From CBFFRJ01 sp051486985 (lineage in GTDB: Bacteria > Pseudomonadota > Gammaproteobacteria > Enterobacterales > Enterobacteriaceae): a DNA stretch of 38,537 nucleotides. This document shows, piece by piece, positions 27,648-35,477 of the stretch. The DNA is taken from contig NZ_JAHVDV010000040.1 of the NCBI RefSeq assembly GCF_051486985.1, forward strand, positions 1 to 38,537. Reading direction: 5' to 3'. The translations under genes were made by a program, and so were the position numbers. The notes below the pieces were generated by a model. It saw nothing but the letters and a program-made list of their open reading frames with translations, was not told the origin of the DNA and did not search any database. How positions within the stretch are numbered: position 1 is the stretch's first letter; each line of letters begins with the position of its first letter.

Positions 27648-28874
27648 ATGCAGCATAACGAATTTCAACTGTTAACGGCGCAAAACAGCGCGCCAATAAA
27701 AATGTGGACCCACGGAGTTCCGGTCGAGCCTGAGGCGCGTGCGCAGTTGCAGAACACGGCGAAGATGCCGTTTATTTTTCAGCATCTGGCGGTGATGCCG
27801 GATGTGCATCTGGGTAAAGGCTCCACCATCGGCAGCGTGATCCCAACCAAAGGGGCCATCATTCCGGCGGCGGTCGGCGTGGATATAGGTTGTGGCATGA
27901 TCGCTGTACGTACTTCGCTTATGGCAAGCGACCTGCCCGATAACCTGAGTGGACTGCGCAGCGCCATTGAGCAGGCGGTGCCGCACGGGCGAACCAGTAC
28001 CCGCTCCGGGCGTGATAAAGGGGCCTGGGAAACGCCCCCGCAGGAAGTGGATAACCACTGGTCGCTGCTGTCAGCGCGCTTTAAGCGCCTGACGGATAGC
28101 TATCCGCAGTTACTGAAAACCAATAATTATCAGCACCTGGGTACGCTCGGGACGGGCAACCACTTTATAGAGATCTGCCTGGACGAGCAGCAGCGCGTGT
28201 GGGTGATGCTACATAGCGGATCCCGCGGCGTGGGTAACGCCATCGGTACGCTGTTTATTGCGCTGGCGCAGCAGGATATGCAGCAGCATATTGCCAACCT
28301 GCCGGATAAAAACCTGGCCTATTTCCAGGAGGGGAGTAAGCACTACGACGATTACATGGAGGCGGTCTCATGGGCGCAGGATTTTGCCCGTCATAACCGG
28401 GAAGTGATGATGGCGCGCGTGCTGGCGGCGCTGTCACGCATCGTGACGAAGCCGTTCATGACGCAGCAGGAAGCGGTGAATTGCCACCATAACTATGTCC
28501 AAAAAGAGCGCCATTTTGGTGAAGAGGTGCTGGTGACGCGCAAAGGGGCGGTCTCCGCGCAAAAAGGCCAGATGGGGATTATTCCCGGTTCGATGGGGGC
28601 CAAAAGTTTTATCGTGCGGGGACTGGGGAACGAAGAGAGTTTCTGCTCCTGTAGTCATGGCGCAGGGCGTGCGATGAGCCGTACGGCTGCGAAAAAGCGC
28701 TTCACCGTTGATGACCAGATTCGCGCTACCGCGCATGTTGAATGTCGTAAAGACAGCGACGTCATTGATGAAATTCCGATGGCCTACAAGGATATCGATG
28801 CGGTCATGGCGGCACAGGCGTCGCTGGTGGAAATCGTTCACACCCTGCGTCAGGTGGTGTGTGTAAAAGGATAA
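27648..28874 (+). CDS. rtcB: RNA-splicing ligase RtcB
   Basis: GTP- and Mn-dependent ligase that joins RNA 2',3'-cyclic phosphate or 3'-phosphate ends to 5'-OH ends; in bacteria it repairs cut tRNAs and rRNA. It has 408 residues, as in E. coli. Metal-binding and active-site motifs are intact: MPDVHLGKGSTIGSVIPT, GVDIGCGM (Cys82), GTLGTGNHFIE, HSGSRG, CHHNYV, and CSCSHGAGR, whose His forms the GMP adduct. The start is 4 bp after the slipin stop and uses the AAAGGA that overlaps it. The usual partner rtcA (RNA cyclase) is not present in this operon. Confidence 0.98.
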   Translation: MQHNEFQLLTAQNSAPIKMWTHGVPVEPEARAQLQNTAKMPFIFQHLAVMPDVHLGKGSTIGSVIPTKGAIIPAAVGVDIGCGMIAVRTSLMASDLPDNLSGLRSAIEQAVPHGRTSTRSGRDKGAWETPPQEVDNHWSLLSARFKRLTDSYPQLLKTNNYQHLGTLGTGNHFIEICLDEQQRVWVMLHSGSRGVGNAIGTLFIALAQQDMQQHIANLPDKNLAYFQEGSKHYDDYMEAVSWAQDFARHNREVMMARVLAALSRIVTKPFMTQQEAVNCHHNYVQKERHFGEEVLVTRKGAVSAQKGQMGIIPGSMGAKSFIVRGLGNEESFCSCSHGAGRAMSRTAAKKRFTVDDQIRATAHVECRKDSDVIDEIPMAYKDIDAVMAAQASLVEIVHTLRQVVCVKG

Positions 28875-28878
28875 AAAA

Positions 28879-29664
28879 ATGACGGTCAATGGTGTGGATG
28901 CTGGCATGCGCGAACGCGTGCGGCAGCATTTGAAGAGGGTTGAGCAGGACTATGGTGTTCGGGTGCTCTACGCCTGCGAGTCCGGCAGTCGGGGGTGGGG
29001 CTTTGCCTCACCGGATAGTGACTATGACGTGCGATTTTTATACGTGCATCCACCGGAATGGTACTTACAAGTGGAGACACCACGTGACGTTATCGAACTG
29101 CCGATCAATGATGAGCTGGACGTGAGCGGTTGGGAGTGGCGCAAAGCGCTGGGCTTGCTAAAAAGCGCCAACCCGACACTGATTGAGTGGCTGGATTCGC
29201 CTGTCGTTTACCAACGGGAGGAGGCGGTGATAGCGGCGCTCAGCGCGCAGGTGCCGAAATGGTTTTCTCCCGTGCGGGCGCGCTGGCACTACTACTCTAT
29301 GGCCCGCAGAAACTTTCACAGCTATTTGCAGGGCGATGAGGTGCGGTTGAAGAAGTATTTCTATGTGCTGCGTCCGTTACTGGCCGTGCGTTGGGTGGAA
29401 GCAGGAAAAGGCGTTCCTCCTATGCGCTTTGCCGAACTGCTGGCAGGCAGTGAACTGGAGGCGGAGCTGCGTCTGGAGATAAAGGAACTGCTGGCGCGTA
29501 AGCAGCGTGCCGGAGAAGCGCAGTATGGTGCACCTTTGCCACGCTTGCATGCGTTTATCGCCGCGGAGATCGACAGGGGCACGCTTCCTCCCGTGTTACC
29601 AGATAGTCGGGATGGAGAGGTGAAAGCGCTTGATCGGTTGTTGTATCAAACGGTGATGGCATAA
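28879..29664 (+). CDS. RlaP-like nucleotidyltransferase (DNA polymerase beta superfamily)
   Basis: Protein of 261 residues. The N-terminal nucleotidyltransferase core has ACESGSRGWGFASPDSDYDV, that is the GS motif followed by the metal-binding DxD, and a later acidic residue in DELDVSGWEW. The remainder is helical. It belongs to the family described as RNA-repair-pathway nucleotidyltransferases (RlaP, formerly YcgL-like, PF10127). It probably adds a nucleotide to RNA ends before or after ligation; the substrate is not known. It starts 4 bp after rtcB with AAAGGAT upstream, and is the last gene of the operon. Confidence 0.88.
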   Translation: MTVNGVDAGMRERVRQHLKRVEQDYGVRVLYACESGSRGWGFASPDSDYDVRFLYVHPPEWYLQVETPRDVIELPINDELDVSGWEWRKALGLLKSANPTLIEWLDSPVVYQREEAVIAALSAQVPKWFSPVRARWHYYSMARRNFHSYLQGDEVRLKKYFYVLRPLLAVRWVEAGKGVPPMRFAELLAGSELEAELRLEIKELLARKQRAGEAQYGAPLPRLHAFIAAEIDRGTLPPVLPDSRDGEVKALDRLLYQTVMA

Positions 29665-29667
29665 AAC

Positions 29668-29697
29668 GAGGCCGGACAGGGTTGCCCTTCCGGCCTC
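29668..29697 (+). terminator. bidirectional hairpin between the RNA-repair operon and lysC
   Basis: Long stem GAGGCCGGA / TCCGGCCTC with an inner AGGG/CCCT pairing. It sits 3 bp after the nucleotidyltransferase stop and 7 bp before the lysC stop on the other strand. The T tract is poor in both directions. Confidence 0.7.
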
Positions 29698-29704
29698 TGC
29701 CTTG

Positions 29705-31054
29705 TTATTCGAACAGATTATGGTGCAGTTTCTGAACGACCTGCTCCGCTTCGCTGCCCGGCACCAGGAAGCACAGGTTGTGGCTGGATGCGCCGTAGCA
29801 AATCATACGGATATTGAACGGTTCGAGTACACCAAAAACCTCTTTGCCGACGCCGCAGGCTTTCGACAGGTCATTACCAATAATCGCCACCAGCGCCAGG
29901 TTTTCTTCCACCTCTACCCGGCAGAGTGAAGAGAGCTCGGTCAACAGCGCCTGCGTCAGCAGGGTATCTCCGGTAGAGGTAGAACCGGTGGTGTCCAGCG
30001 TCAGCGCCACGCTCACTTCCGAGGTGGTAATGAGGTCAACCGAGATGCTGTGGCGCGCCAGAATGCCGAATACTTCCGCCAGGAAACCGCGGGAGTGCAG
30101 CATGTTAAGGCTGTGCAGCGTCAGCAGGGTCTGCTTACGGCGCAGAGCCAGCGCCCGGAACAGCGGAGGATTGCTGGTTGTATTGCAGACCAGGGTGCCG
30201 CCTGCTTTTGGATCTTTACTGGAACCCACGAACACCGGGATGTCGCTGCGTACGGCAGGAAGCAGGGTGGCAGGATGCAGCACTTTCGCGCCAAAAGTAG
30301 CCATTTCAGCCGCTTCTTCAAAGGCAATTTCGTCGATGCGTTTGGCCGAAGGCACTACGCGTGGGTCGGTGGTATAGATGCCTGGAACGTCAGTCCAGAT
30401 ATCAACGCGGGCGGCATGCAGGGCTTCACCAAGCAGGGCGGCGGTATAATCGCTGCCCCCGCGGCCCAGGGTCGTGGTGCGGCCTTTAGCTTCGCTGCCA
30501 ATAAAGCCCTGGGTGACCACCATGCCGTCGGCGAGTCGCGGGGCGAGCTGCTGGGTGGCGAGTTCCGCCAGGGCGGCAACGTCCGGCTCGGCACGACCAA
30601 AACGATCGCTGGTGCGCATCACTTTACGTACGTCAAACCACTGCGACTGAATATCGCGTTCGCGCAGGATTTCAACAAACAGCAGGGTCGACATCAGTTC
30701 GCCGTGGCTGACCAGTTCGTCGGTCAGTGCGGTGGAGGTTGCCAGGGAAGCGGCTTCGGCAAGCGTGGTGATGTTTTCCAGCAGGCGTTCGATCTCTTCC
30801 CGGATAACGTTCGGGTTGGCCAGGCGTTCCAGGATATCGAACTGAATTTTACGGATAGCATCAAGTTTGACGAAGCGCTCGGTGGACTCCAGCCCTTCGG
30901 CGAGCGCAACCAGCAGATTGGTGACGCCAGCAGAAGCGGAGAGCACCACTAAGCGGGTATTCGGGTCGGCGAGCACCACATCGGCGCTGTGGTTCATGGC
31001 ATCATAATTTGCCACACTGGTACCGCCAAACTTGGCGACAACTAATTCAGACAT
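29705..31054 (-). CDS. lysC: lysine-sensitive aspartokinase III
   Basis: Phosphorylates aspartate to start the lysine branch of the aspartate family. It has 449 residues, as in E. coli. The N-terminal kinase domain opens with VVAKFGGTSVANYDAMNHSA and contains GRGGSDYTAALLGEAL. Two C-terminal ACT domains (about 300-449, ending VVQKLHHNLFE) bind lysine for feedback inhibition. The start has CACGAGG upstream. A lysine riboswitch in the leader adds gene-level control. It is divergent from pgi, as in E. coli. Confidence 0.98.
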   Translation of the reverse strand: MSELVVAKFGGTSVANYDAMNHSADVVLADPNTRLVVLSASAGVTNLLVALAEGLESTERFVKLDAIRKIQFDILERLANPNVIREEIERLLENITTLAEAASLATSTALTDELVSHGELMSTLLFVEILRERDIQSQWFDVRKVMRTSDRFGRAEPDVAALAELATQQLAPRLADGMVVTQGFIGSEAKGRTTTLGRGGSDYTAALLGEALHAARVDIWTDVPGIYTTDPRVVPSAKRIDEIAFEEAAEMATFGAKVLHPATLLPAVRSDIPVFVGSSKDPKAGGTLVCNTTSNPPLFRALALRRKQTLLTLHSLNMLHSRGFLAEVFGILARHSISVDLITTSEVSVALTLDTTGSTSTGDTLLTQALLTELSSLCRVEVEENLALVAIIGNDLSKACGVGKEVFGVLEPFNIRMICYGASSHNLCFLVPGSEAEQVVQKLHHNLFE

Positions 31055-31139
31055 AACAACCTCGTGTCAGGGGATCGATTATTCAGCCATGGCACAAGGG
31101 AAGAGCGAAAGGGGTAGGCGCAGCAAACTACGATTACAC

Positions 31140-31345
31140 CCAGAAGTGCTCCACCACTTGTGAAACGCCCGACTGCGAACGTTTCTGGTGACAACTCAGG
31201 GGATTCAGCCCCTGTAGCCGATGGTGATTGCTGCCGTGCAATCCACCACCTCGGCGGTGCTCCCCCTCACGTATCGTCTCCGGATGGGCTCCTCGAATAC
31301 GGTTACCTGGGCAACGCTCCTCTTCTGGCTATTACCTTCGCCTTT
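31140..31345 (-). promoter_or_regulatory. lysine riboswitch (L box) of lysC
   Basis: On the minus strand the leader reads CCAGAAGAGGAGCGTTGCCC, AGGTAACCGTATTCGAGGAG, then CCGGAGACGATACGTGAGGG, GCCGAGGTGGTGGATTGC and CGGCTACAGGGGCTGAATCC. These are the conserved blocks of the lysine aptamer and are almost identical to the E. coli lysC leader. The 5' CCAGAAG (31322-31328) can pair with CTTCTGG (31140-31146) downstream. Lysine binding should block translation and expose RNase E sites, as described for E. coli lysC. A further 85 nt lead to the start codon. Confidence 0.94.
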
Positions 31346-31412
31346 CACACTCTCTGTAGCGAGAAATGCTCTGGTAATACACAAACTCGCCTGTAGGCGG
31401 GTAGCGCATATA

Positions 31413-31441
31413 GAAATAAAGGCTCGCGGCATCCCTGTCAA
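31413..31441 (-). promoter_or_regulatory. lysC promoter
   Basis: Minus-strand TTGACA (31436-31441), 17 bp, TATTTC (31413-31418). It lies about 65 bp before the riboswitch aptamer. The -35 is perfect; the -10 is weak. The remaining 190 bp to pgi hold no recognised element. Confidence 0.6.
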
Positions 31442-31632
31442 TGTTGTGATTATGCGGATTTTTCATGCAGAGGAATCGATTAGAAAAAGGGCTTATGTTG
31501 GGCTAATTTATTGCTTTATTTCGCCCGTTTTGCCGCGGCGTCCGGGAGTGGAAAACAAAAACCATCACAATTTTTGTTCGCAGGCGCTACAATCGACCGC
31601 AGTCACAATTCTCAAATCAGAAGAGTATTGCT

Positions 31633-33279
31633 ATGAAAAATATCAACCCAACGCAGACTTCTGCCTGGCAGGCATTACAGAAACACTACGCTGACATGAA
31701 GGACGTTACCCTCGCGGATCTCTTCGCGAAAGATAGCGACCGTTTTGCTAAGTTTTCCGCAAAATTTGATGATGTGATGCTGGTGGATTTTTCCAAAAAC
31801 CGCATTACCGACGAGACCCTGGCCCTGCTGCAAAATCTCGCGAAAGAGACCGAACTGGCAGGGGCGATTAAGTCCATGTTCTCCGGCGAGAAAATCAACC
31901 GTACCGAAGACCGTGCCGTGCTGCACGTGGCGCTGCGTAACCGTAGCAACACGCCGATTATGGTTGATGGCAAAGATGTCATGCCAGAAGTGAATGCCGT
32001 ACTGGAGAAGATGAAAACCTTCTCGGAAGCCATCATTTCCGGTAGCTGGAAAGGCTATACCGGCAAAGCCATTACTGACGTGGTGAATATCGGTATCGGT
32101 GGTTCTGACCTTGGCCCGTTCATGGTGACCGAAGCACTGCGCCCGTATAAAAACCATCTCAACATGCACTTCGTTTCTAACGTTGATGGCACGCATATCG
32201 CTGAAGTCCTGAAAAAAGTGGAGCCGGAAACCACGCTGTTCCTCGTGGCTTCCAAAACCTTTACGACGCAGGAAACCATGACCAACGCCCACAGCGCCCG
32301 CGACTGGTTCCTGAAAACCGCCGGTGATGATAAGCACGTAGCGAAACACTTCGCCGCGCTTTCCACCAATGGTAAAGCGGTTGGTGAATTCGGTATCGAC
32401 ACGGCAAACATGTTCGAGTTCTGGGACTGGGTTGGGGGTCGTTATTCGCTGTGGTCGGCGATTGGCCTGTCTATCATTCTGTCCGTGGGTTTCGACAACT
32501 TTGTTGAACTGCTTTCTGGCGCGCATGCGATGGACAAACACTTCTCCACCACCGCACCTGAGCAAAACCTGCCGGTTCTGCTGGCGCTCATCGGTATCTG
32601 GTACAACAACTTCTTCGGTGCTGAAACCGAAGCGATTCTGCCGTATGACCAGTATATGCACCGCTTTGCCGCTTACTTCCAGCAGGGCAACATGGAATCC
32701 AACGGTAAATACGTTGACCGCAACGGCAACGCCGTGGATTACCAGACCGGCCCCATTATCTGGGGTGAGCCAGGGACCAACGGCCAGCACGCGTTTTACC
32801 AGCTGATTCACCAGGGCACCAAAATGGTACCCTGCGATTTCATTGCTCCGGCCATTACTCACAATGCGCTCTCTGACCACCATCAGAAATTGCTCTCCAA
32901 CTTCTTCGCTCAGACCGAAGCGCTGGCGTTTGGTAAGTCCCGCGATGTTGTTGAGCAGGAATATGCTGACCAGGGTAAAGATCCGAAGACGCTGGAACAC
33001 GTTGTGCCGTTTAAAGTCTTTGAGGGCAACCGCCCGACGAACTCTATCCTGCTGCGTGAAATCACGCCGTTCAGCCTGGGCGCACTGATTGCGCTGTATG
33101 AGCACAAAATCTTCACCCAGGGGGCGATCCTGAATATCTTCACCTTCGATCAGTGGGGTGTGGAGCTGGGTAAACAGCTGGCGAACCGCATTCTGCCGGA
33201 ACTGGGCGACGATAAAGAAATCAGTAGCCACGACAGTTCCACCAATGGGCTTATTAATCTGTATAAAGCCTGGCGTTAA
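31633..33279 (+). CDS. pgi: glucose-6-phosphate isomerase
   Basis: Interconverts glucose 6-phosphate and fructose 6-phosphate in glycolysis and gluconeogenesis. It has 548 residues (549 in E. coli). Family signatures are visible: the sugar-phosphate-binding segment VNIGIGGSDLGP, DWVGGRYSLWSAIG, and the C-terminal FDQWGVELGKQLA with the catalytic Lys. The start at 31633 follows AGAAGAG. It has its own terminator. A long open frame on the opposite strand covers the whole gene but is only a codon-bias shadow. Confidence 0.98.
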   Translation: MKNINPTQTSAWQALQKHYADMKDVTLADLFAKDSDRFAKFSAKFDDVMLVDFSKNRITDETLALLQNLAKETELAGAIKSMFSGEKINRTEDRAVLHVALRNRSNTPIMVDGKDVMPEVNAVLEKMKTFSEAIISGSWKGYTGKAITDVVNIGIGGSDLGPFMVTEALRPYKNHLNMHFVSNVDGTHIAEVLKKVEPETTLFLVASKTFTTQETMTNAHSARDWFLKTAGDDKHVAKHFAALSTNGKAVGEFGIDTANMFEFWDWVGGRYSLWSAIGLSIILSVGFDNFVELLSGAHAMDKHFSTTAPEQNLPVLLALIGIWYNNFFGAETEAILPYDQYMHRFAAYFQQGNMESNGKYVDRNGNAVDYQTGPIIWGEPGTNGQHAFYQLIHQGTKMVPCDFIAPAITHNALSDHHQKLLSNFFAQTEALAFGKSRDVVEQEYADQGKDPKTLEHVVPFKVFEGNRPTNSILLREITPFSLGALIALYEHKIFTQGAILNIFTFDQWGVELGKQLANRILPELGDDKEISSHDSSTNGLINLYKAWR

Positions 33280-33317
33280 TTTTTTTTGCATCCTTAGCGA
33301 TGCGCCGGATATGCTAT

Positions 33318-33350
33318 AAAAAAATGCCGACATTGCGTCGGCTTTTTTTA
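33318..33350 (+). terminator. pgi terminator
   Basis: A-tract, stem GCCGAC / GTCGGC with ATTGC loop, then T7; 38 bp after the stop codon. Confidence 0.93.
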
Positions 33351-33397
33351 TCGGATAAATCTTCTTCCCACTATTAATACCTAATTCCGCGCTCTGA

Positions 33398-33423
33398 GGT
33401 TATTCTGAAAAGCAAGAATAACC
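33398..33423. promoter_or_regulatory. inverted repeat upstream of yjbE
   Basis: Perfect 8-bp arms GGTTATTC / GAATAACC separated by 10 bp, in the AT-rich 440-bp region between pgi and yjbE. In E. coli the yjbEFGH operon is controlled by the Rcs system. This repeat does not match the RcsAB box well, so its protein partner is unknown. Confidence 0.4.
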
Positions 33424-33638
33424 GTTTAATGTCCAGGCGTTATTTTCAGATGTTACCTATACTTCCCAACTGGGTGAGTAATTTTAACAATATGAAATAT
33501 AAAGGTTTTAAATTAAATATATAATTTTTATATATCTCTTTTATCCAATTTTCTTAAAACTTCCCGCTACGTTTCCCATTCGATTAATAGCCTGCTTTAG
33601 TTGTGTATACTCGTACTCGCCTGATTATTTCAGGCACA

Positions 33639-33761
33639 TACCCGTCGTACTTCAGGTTGCATGTGTGTTGGCTGCATTCGTTCACCCCGGTCACTTACAC
33701 CAGTAAGCTCCCGGGGATTTTCTCACTTGCCGCCTTCCTGCAACTCGAATTATTTAGGGTA
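33639..33761. repeat. ERIC element (inverted relative to the copy at 24277)
   Basis: 123 bp from TACCCGTCGTACTTCAGG to CGAATTATTTAGGGTA, with the reversed core CGGTCACTTACACCAGTAAG. It ends 33 bp before the yjbE start codon, so it becomes part of the yjb promoter or 5' untranslated region. Confidence 0.93.
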
Positions 33762-33793
33762 AATCTCCATTCATTCAATGAAGGGAAATTGAT

Positions 33794-34036
33794 ATGAAAA
33801 AGGCACTGTTTGGCATTTTTGCCATAACCGCGCTTGCGGCGACGTCTGCGTTTGCGGCACCGATTCAGGTCGGTGAAGCAGCAGGCTCGGCAGCGACGTC
33901 TGTCTCAGCGGGAAGTTCGTCTGCGACCAGCGTCAGCACCGTAAGTTCTGCGGTGGGTGTTGCCCTGGCGGCAACCGGTGGCGGTGATGGTTCCAATACC
34001 GGAACCACAACCACTACGACCACCAGTACTCAGTAA
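33794..34036 (+). CDS. yjbE: YjbE, exopolysaccharide operon protein
   Basis: Secreted small protein of 80 residues. A Sec signal peptide (MKKALFGIFAITALAATSAF, cleavage after AFA) is followed by a serine/threonine/glycine/alanine-rich mature part (GSAATSVSAGSSSATSVSTV) and a terminal Thr run (TTTTTTTSTQ). It is nearly identical to E. coli YjbE. The start has GAAGGG upstream. It is the first gene of yjbEFGH, which is linked to extracellular polysaccharide production; its molecular role is unknown. Confidence 0.94.
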   Translation: MKKALFGIFAITALAATSAFAAPIQVGEAAGSAATSVSAGSSSATSVSTVSSAVGVALAATGGGDGSNTGTTTTTTTSTQ

Positions 34037-34052
34037 TCGCGAGTACTTAATC

Positions 34053-34076
34053 ATAACCACACTTCGGTGTGGTTAT
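34053..34076 (+). terminator. hairpin between yjbE and yjbF
   Basis: Perfect 10-bp stem ATAACCACAC / GTGTGGTTAT with a TTCG tetraloop, followed by only TTT. It probably acts as a partial terminator or mRNA stabiliser, so that yjbE is made in excess. Confidence 0.75.
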
Positions 34077-34101
34077 TTCGTCACTCCCCTGGAGAAGAGT
34101 C

Positions 34102-34740
34102 GTGAAGCGACCCGCAATTATTCTGATTTGCCTGCTTATTCAGGCCTGTTCTGCCACCACCAAAGGGCTGGGGAATTCGCTGTGGGATAGCGTTTTCGGC
34201 ACGCCCGGCGTCCATCTGACCGATGAAGACATTGCCAGCATGCCTTACGCCAGCCAGTACATGCAGCTTAATGGCGGGCCGCAACTCTTTGTGGTGCTTG
34301 CCTTTGACGAGAATGGTCAGCAGAAGTGGGCGACACAGGACCAGTCGCTGGTTGTCACTCAGCATTACCGCATCGTTAAAACCCGGCTGGGTGAAAATAA
34401 CCTGCTTGAGGTGAACAATCTGGCGGCAGACCCGCTGGCTAACCCAGGCCTGATTACCGACGGGGCGAGCTGGACCCGCACGATGGGCTGGACCGAACAC
34501 AATCAGGTGCGCTACGCCACGGCGCGTTCCATCTTTCGCTGGAACGGTACCGACACGGTAACCCTTGGTAGTGACGAGACGCCCGTGCGGATCCTGGATG
34601 AAGAGGTGACCACAGATAAAAAAAGCTGGCGTAACCGCTACTGGGTGGATGAGAACGGCCTCATCCGCCAGTCGGAACAGTACCTGGGAGCGGACTGGTT
34701 CCCGGTAAAAACTACGCTGATTAAGGCGCCGAAATCATGA
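34102..34740 (+). CDS. yjbF: YjbF family lipoprotein
   Basis: Protein of 212 residues, the same length as E. coli YjbF (GfcB family). The lipobox LIQAC follows a short hydrophobic segment, so it is predicted to be a periplasm-facing outer-membrane lipoprotein. The start is GTG at 34102, with GGAGAAG upstream, giving the family N terminus MKRPAIILICLL; the frame upstream of it is unsupported. It is the second gene of yjbEFGH and overlaps yjbG by 4 bp (ATGA). Confidence 0.95.
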   Translation: MKRPAIILICLLIQACSATTKGLGNSLWDSVFGTPGVHLTDEDIASMPYASQYMQLNGGPQLFVVLAFDENGQQKWATQDQSLVVTQHYRIVKTRLGENNLLEVNNLAADPLANPGLITDGASWTRTMGWTEHNQVRYATARSIFRWNGTDTVTLGSDETPVRILDEEVTTDKKSWRNRYWVDENGLIRQSEQYLGADWFPVKTTLIKAPKS

Positions 34741-35477
34741 AGATACGAATTTATGCAGCGCTGATCATGACCCTTTGCGCTCCCCTGGCGCTGGCCGCGG
34801 GTACCATTGAGGTACACACCGCAGGCGACACTAAACCCAGAACCCTGACCGACGCCGCCCATCTGATAGATGTGGTCGGCCAGCCGCGACTGGCGCAAAG
34901 CTGGTGGCCTGGCGCCGTCATTAGCGAGCGTCAGGCTACGGCTGTAGCAACCGAACGCCAGCAGGCCCTGCTGGGTCGGTTACGCAGCCTGGCGGCGGAA
35001 GAGAGCGGTGATGATGCAGCGGCGGTGAATGCGCTGAGTCATCAGGTTGCGGCGCTGAAAATCACAGGTCGCCAGCAGGTTAACCTCGACCCGGACGTCG
35101 TTCGGGTAAGAGCTGGCGCAAACCCGCCTTTAGAAGGGCATTACAGCCTGTGGGTCGGCCCCCGTCCTGACACCATTACCATTTTTGGCCTCGTCAGTAG
35201 CCCAGGAAAAAAAGCGTTCACGCCGGGACGTGACGTCGTGAGTTATCTTGACGAGATGCATTTGCTGAGCGGCGCGGATAAAAACGATGCCTGGTTGATT
35301 TACCCCAACGGCCGCACCAAAAAAGTACCGGTGGCCTACTGGAACCGACGCCACGTCGAGCCAATGCCCGGCAGCACCATTTTTGTCGGCTTTTCCCCGG
35401 CGTTATGGGGCGACCGTTATGAAACGCTGAACGCGGACATTCTTCATTCTCTGACGCACAGGATACCGGAACAATAA
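34737..35477 (+). CDS. yjbG: YjbG, capsule biosynthesis GfcC-like protein
   Basis: Periplasmic protein of 246 residues with a Sec signal peptide (cleavage after LALAA). The mature part resembles the GfcC family, with beta-grasp-like SLBB features around TITIFGLVSSPGKKAFTPGR. It overlaps yjbF by the ATGA junction and yjbH by one base (TAATG), implying translational coupling. A role in polysaccharide export is inferred from the operon. Confidence 0.94.
   Translation: MKIRIYAALIMTLCAPLALAAGTIEVHTAGDTKPRTLTDAAHLIDVVGQPRLAQSWWPGAVISERQATAVATERQQALLGRLRSLAAEESGDDAAAVNALSHQVAALKITGRQQVNLDPDVVRVRAGANPPLEGHYSLWVGPRPDTITIFGLVSSPGKKAFTPGRDVVSYLDEMHLLSGADKNDAWLIYPNGRTKKVPVAYWNRRHVEPMPGSTIFVGFSPALWGDRYETLNADILHSLTHRIPEQ

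Noticed and set aside
31675..33333. 552-codon minus-strand open frame covering pgi
   Set aside because: It mirrors the highly expressed, strongly codon-biased pgi gene. It has no family similarity I recognise and no ribosome binding site. The same applies to the 281-codon frame opposite aceB and the 313-codon frame opposite metH.
33603..33797. 64-codon open frame before yjbE
   Set aside because: It is the translation of an ERIC element.
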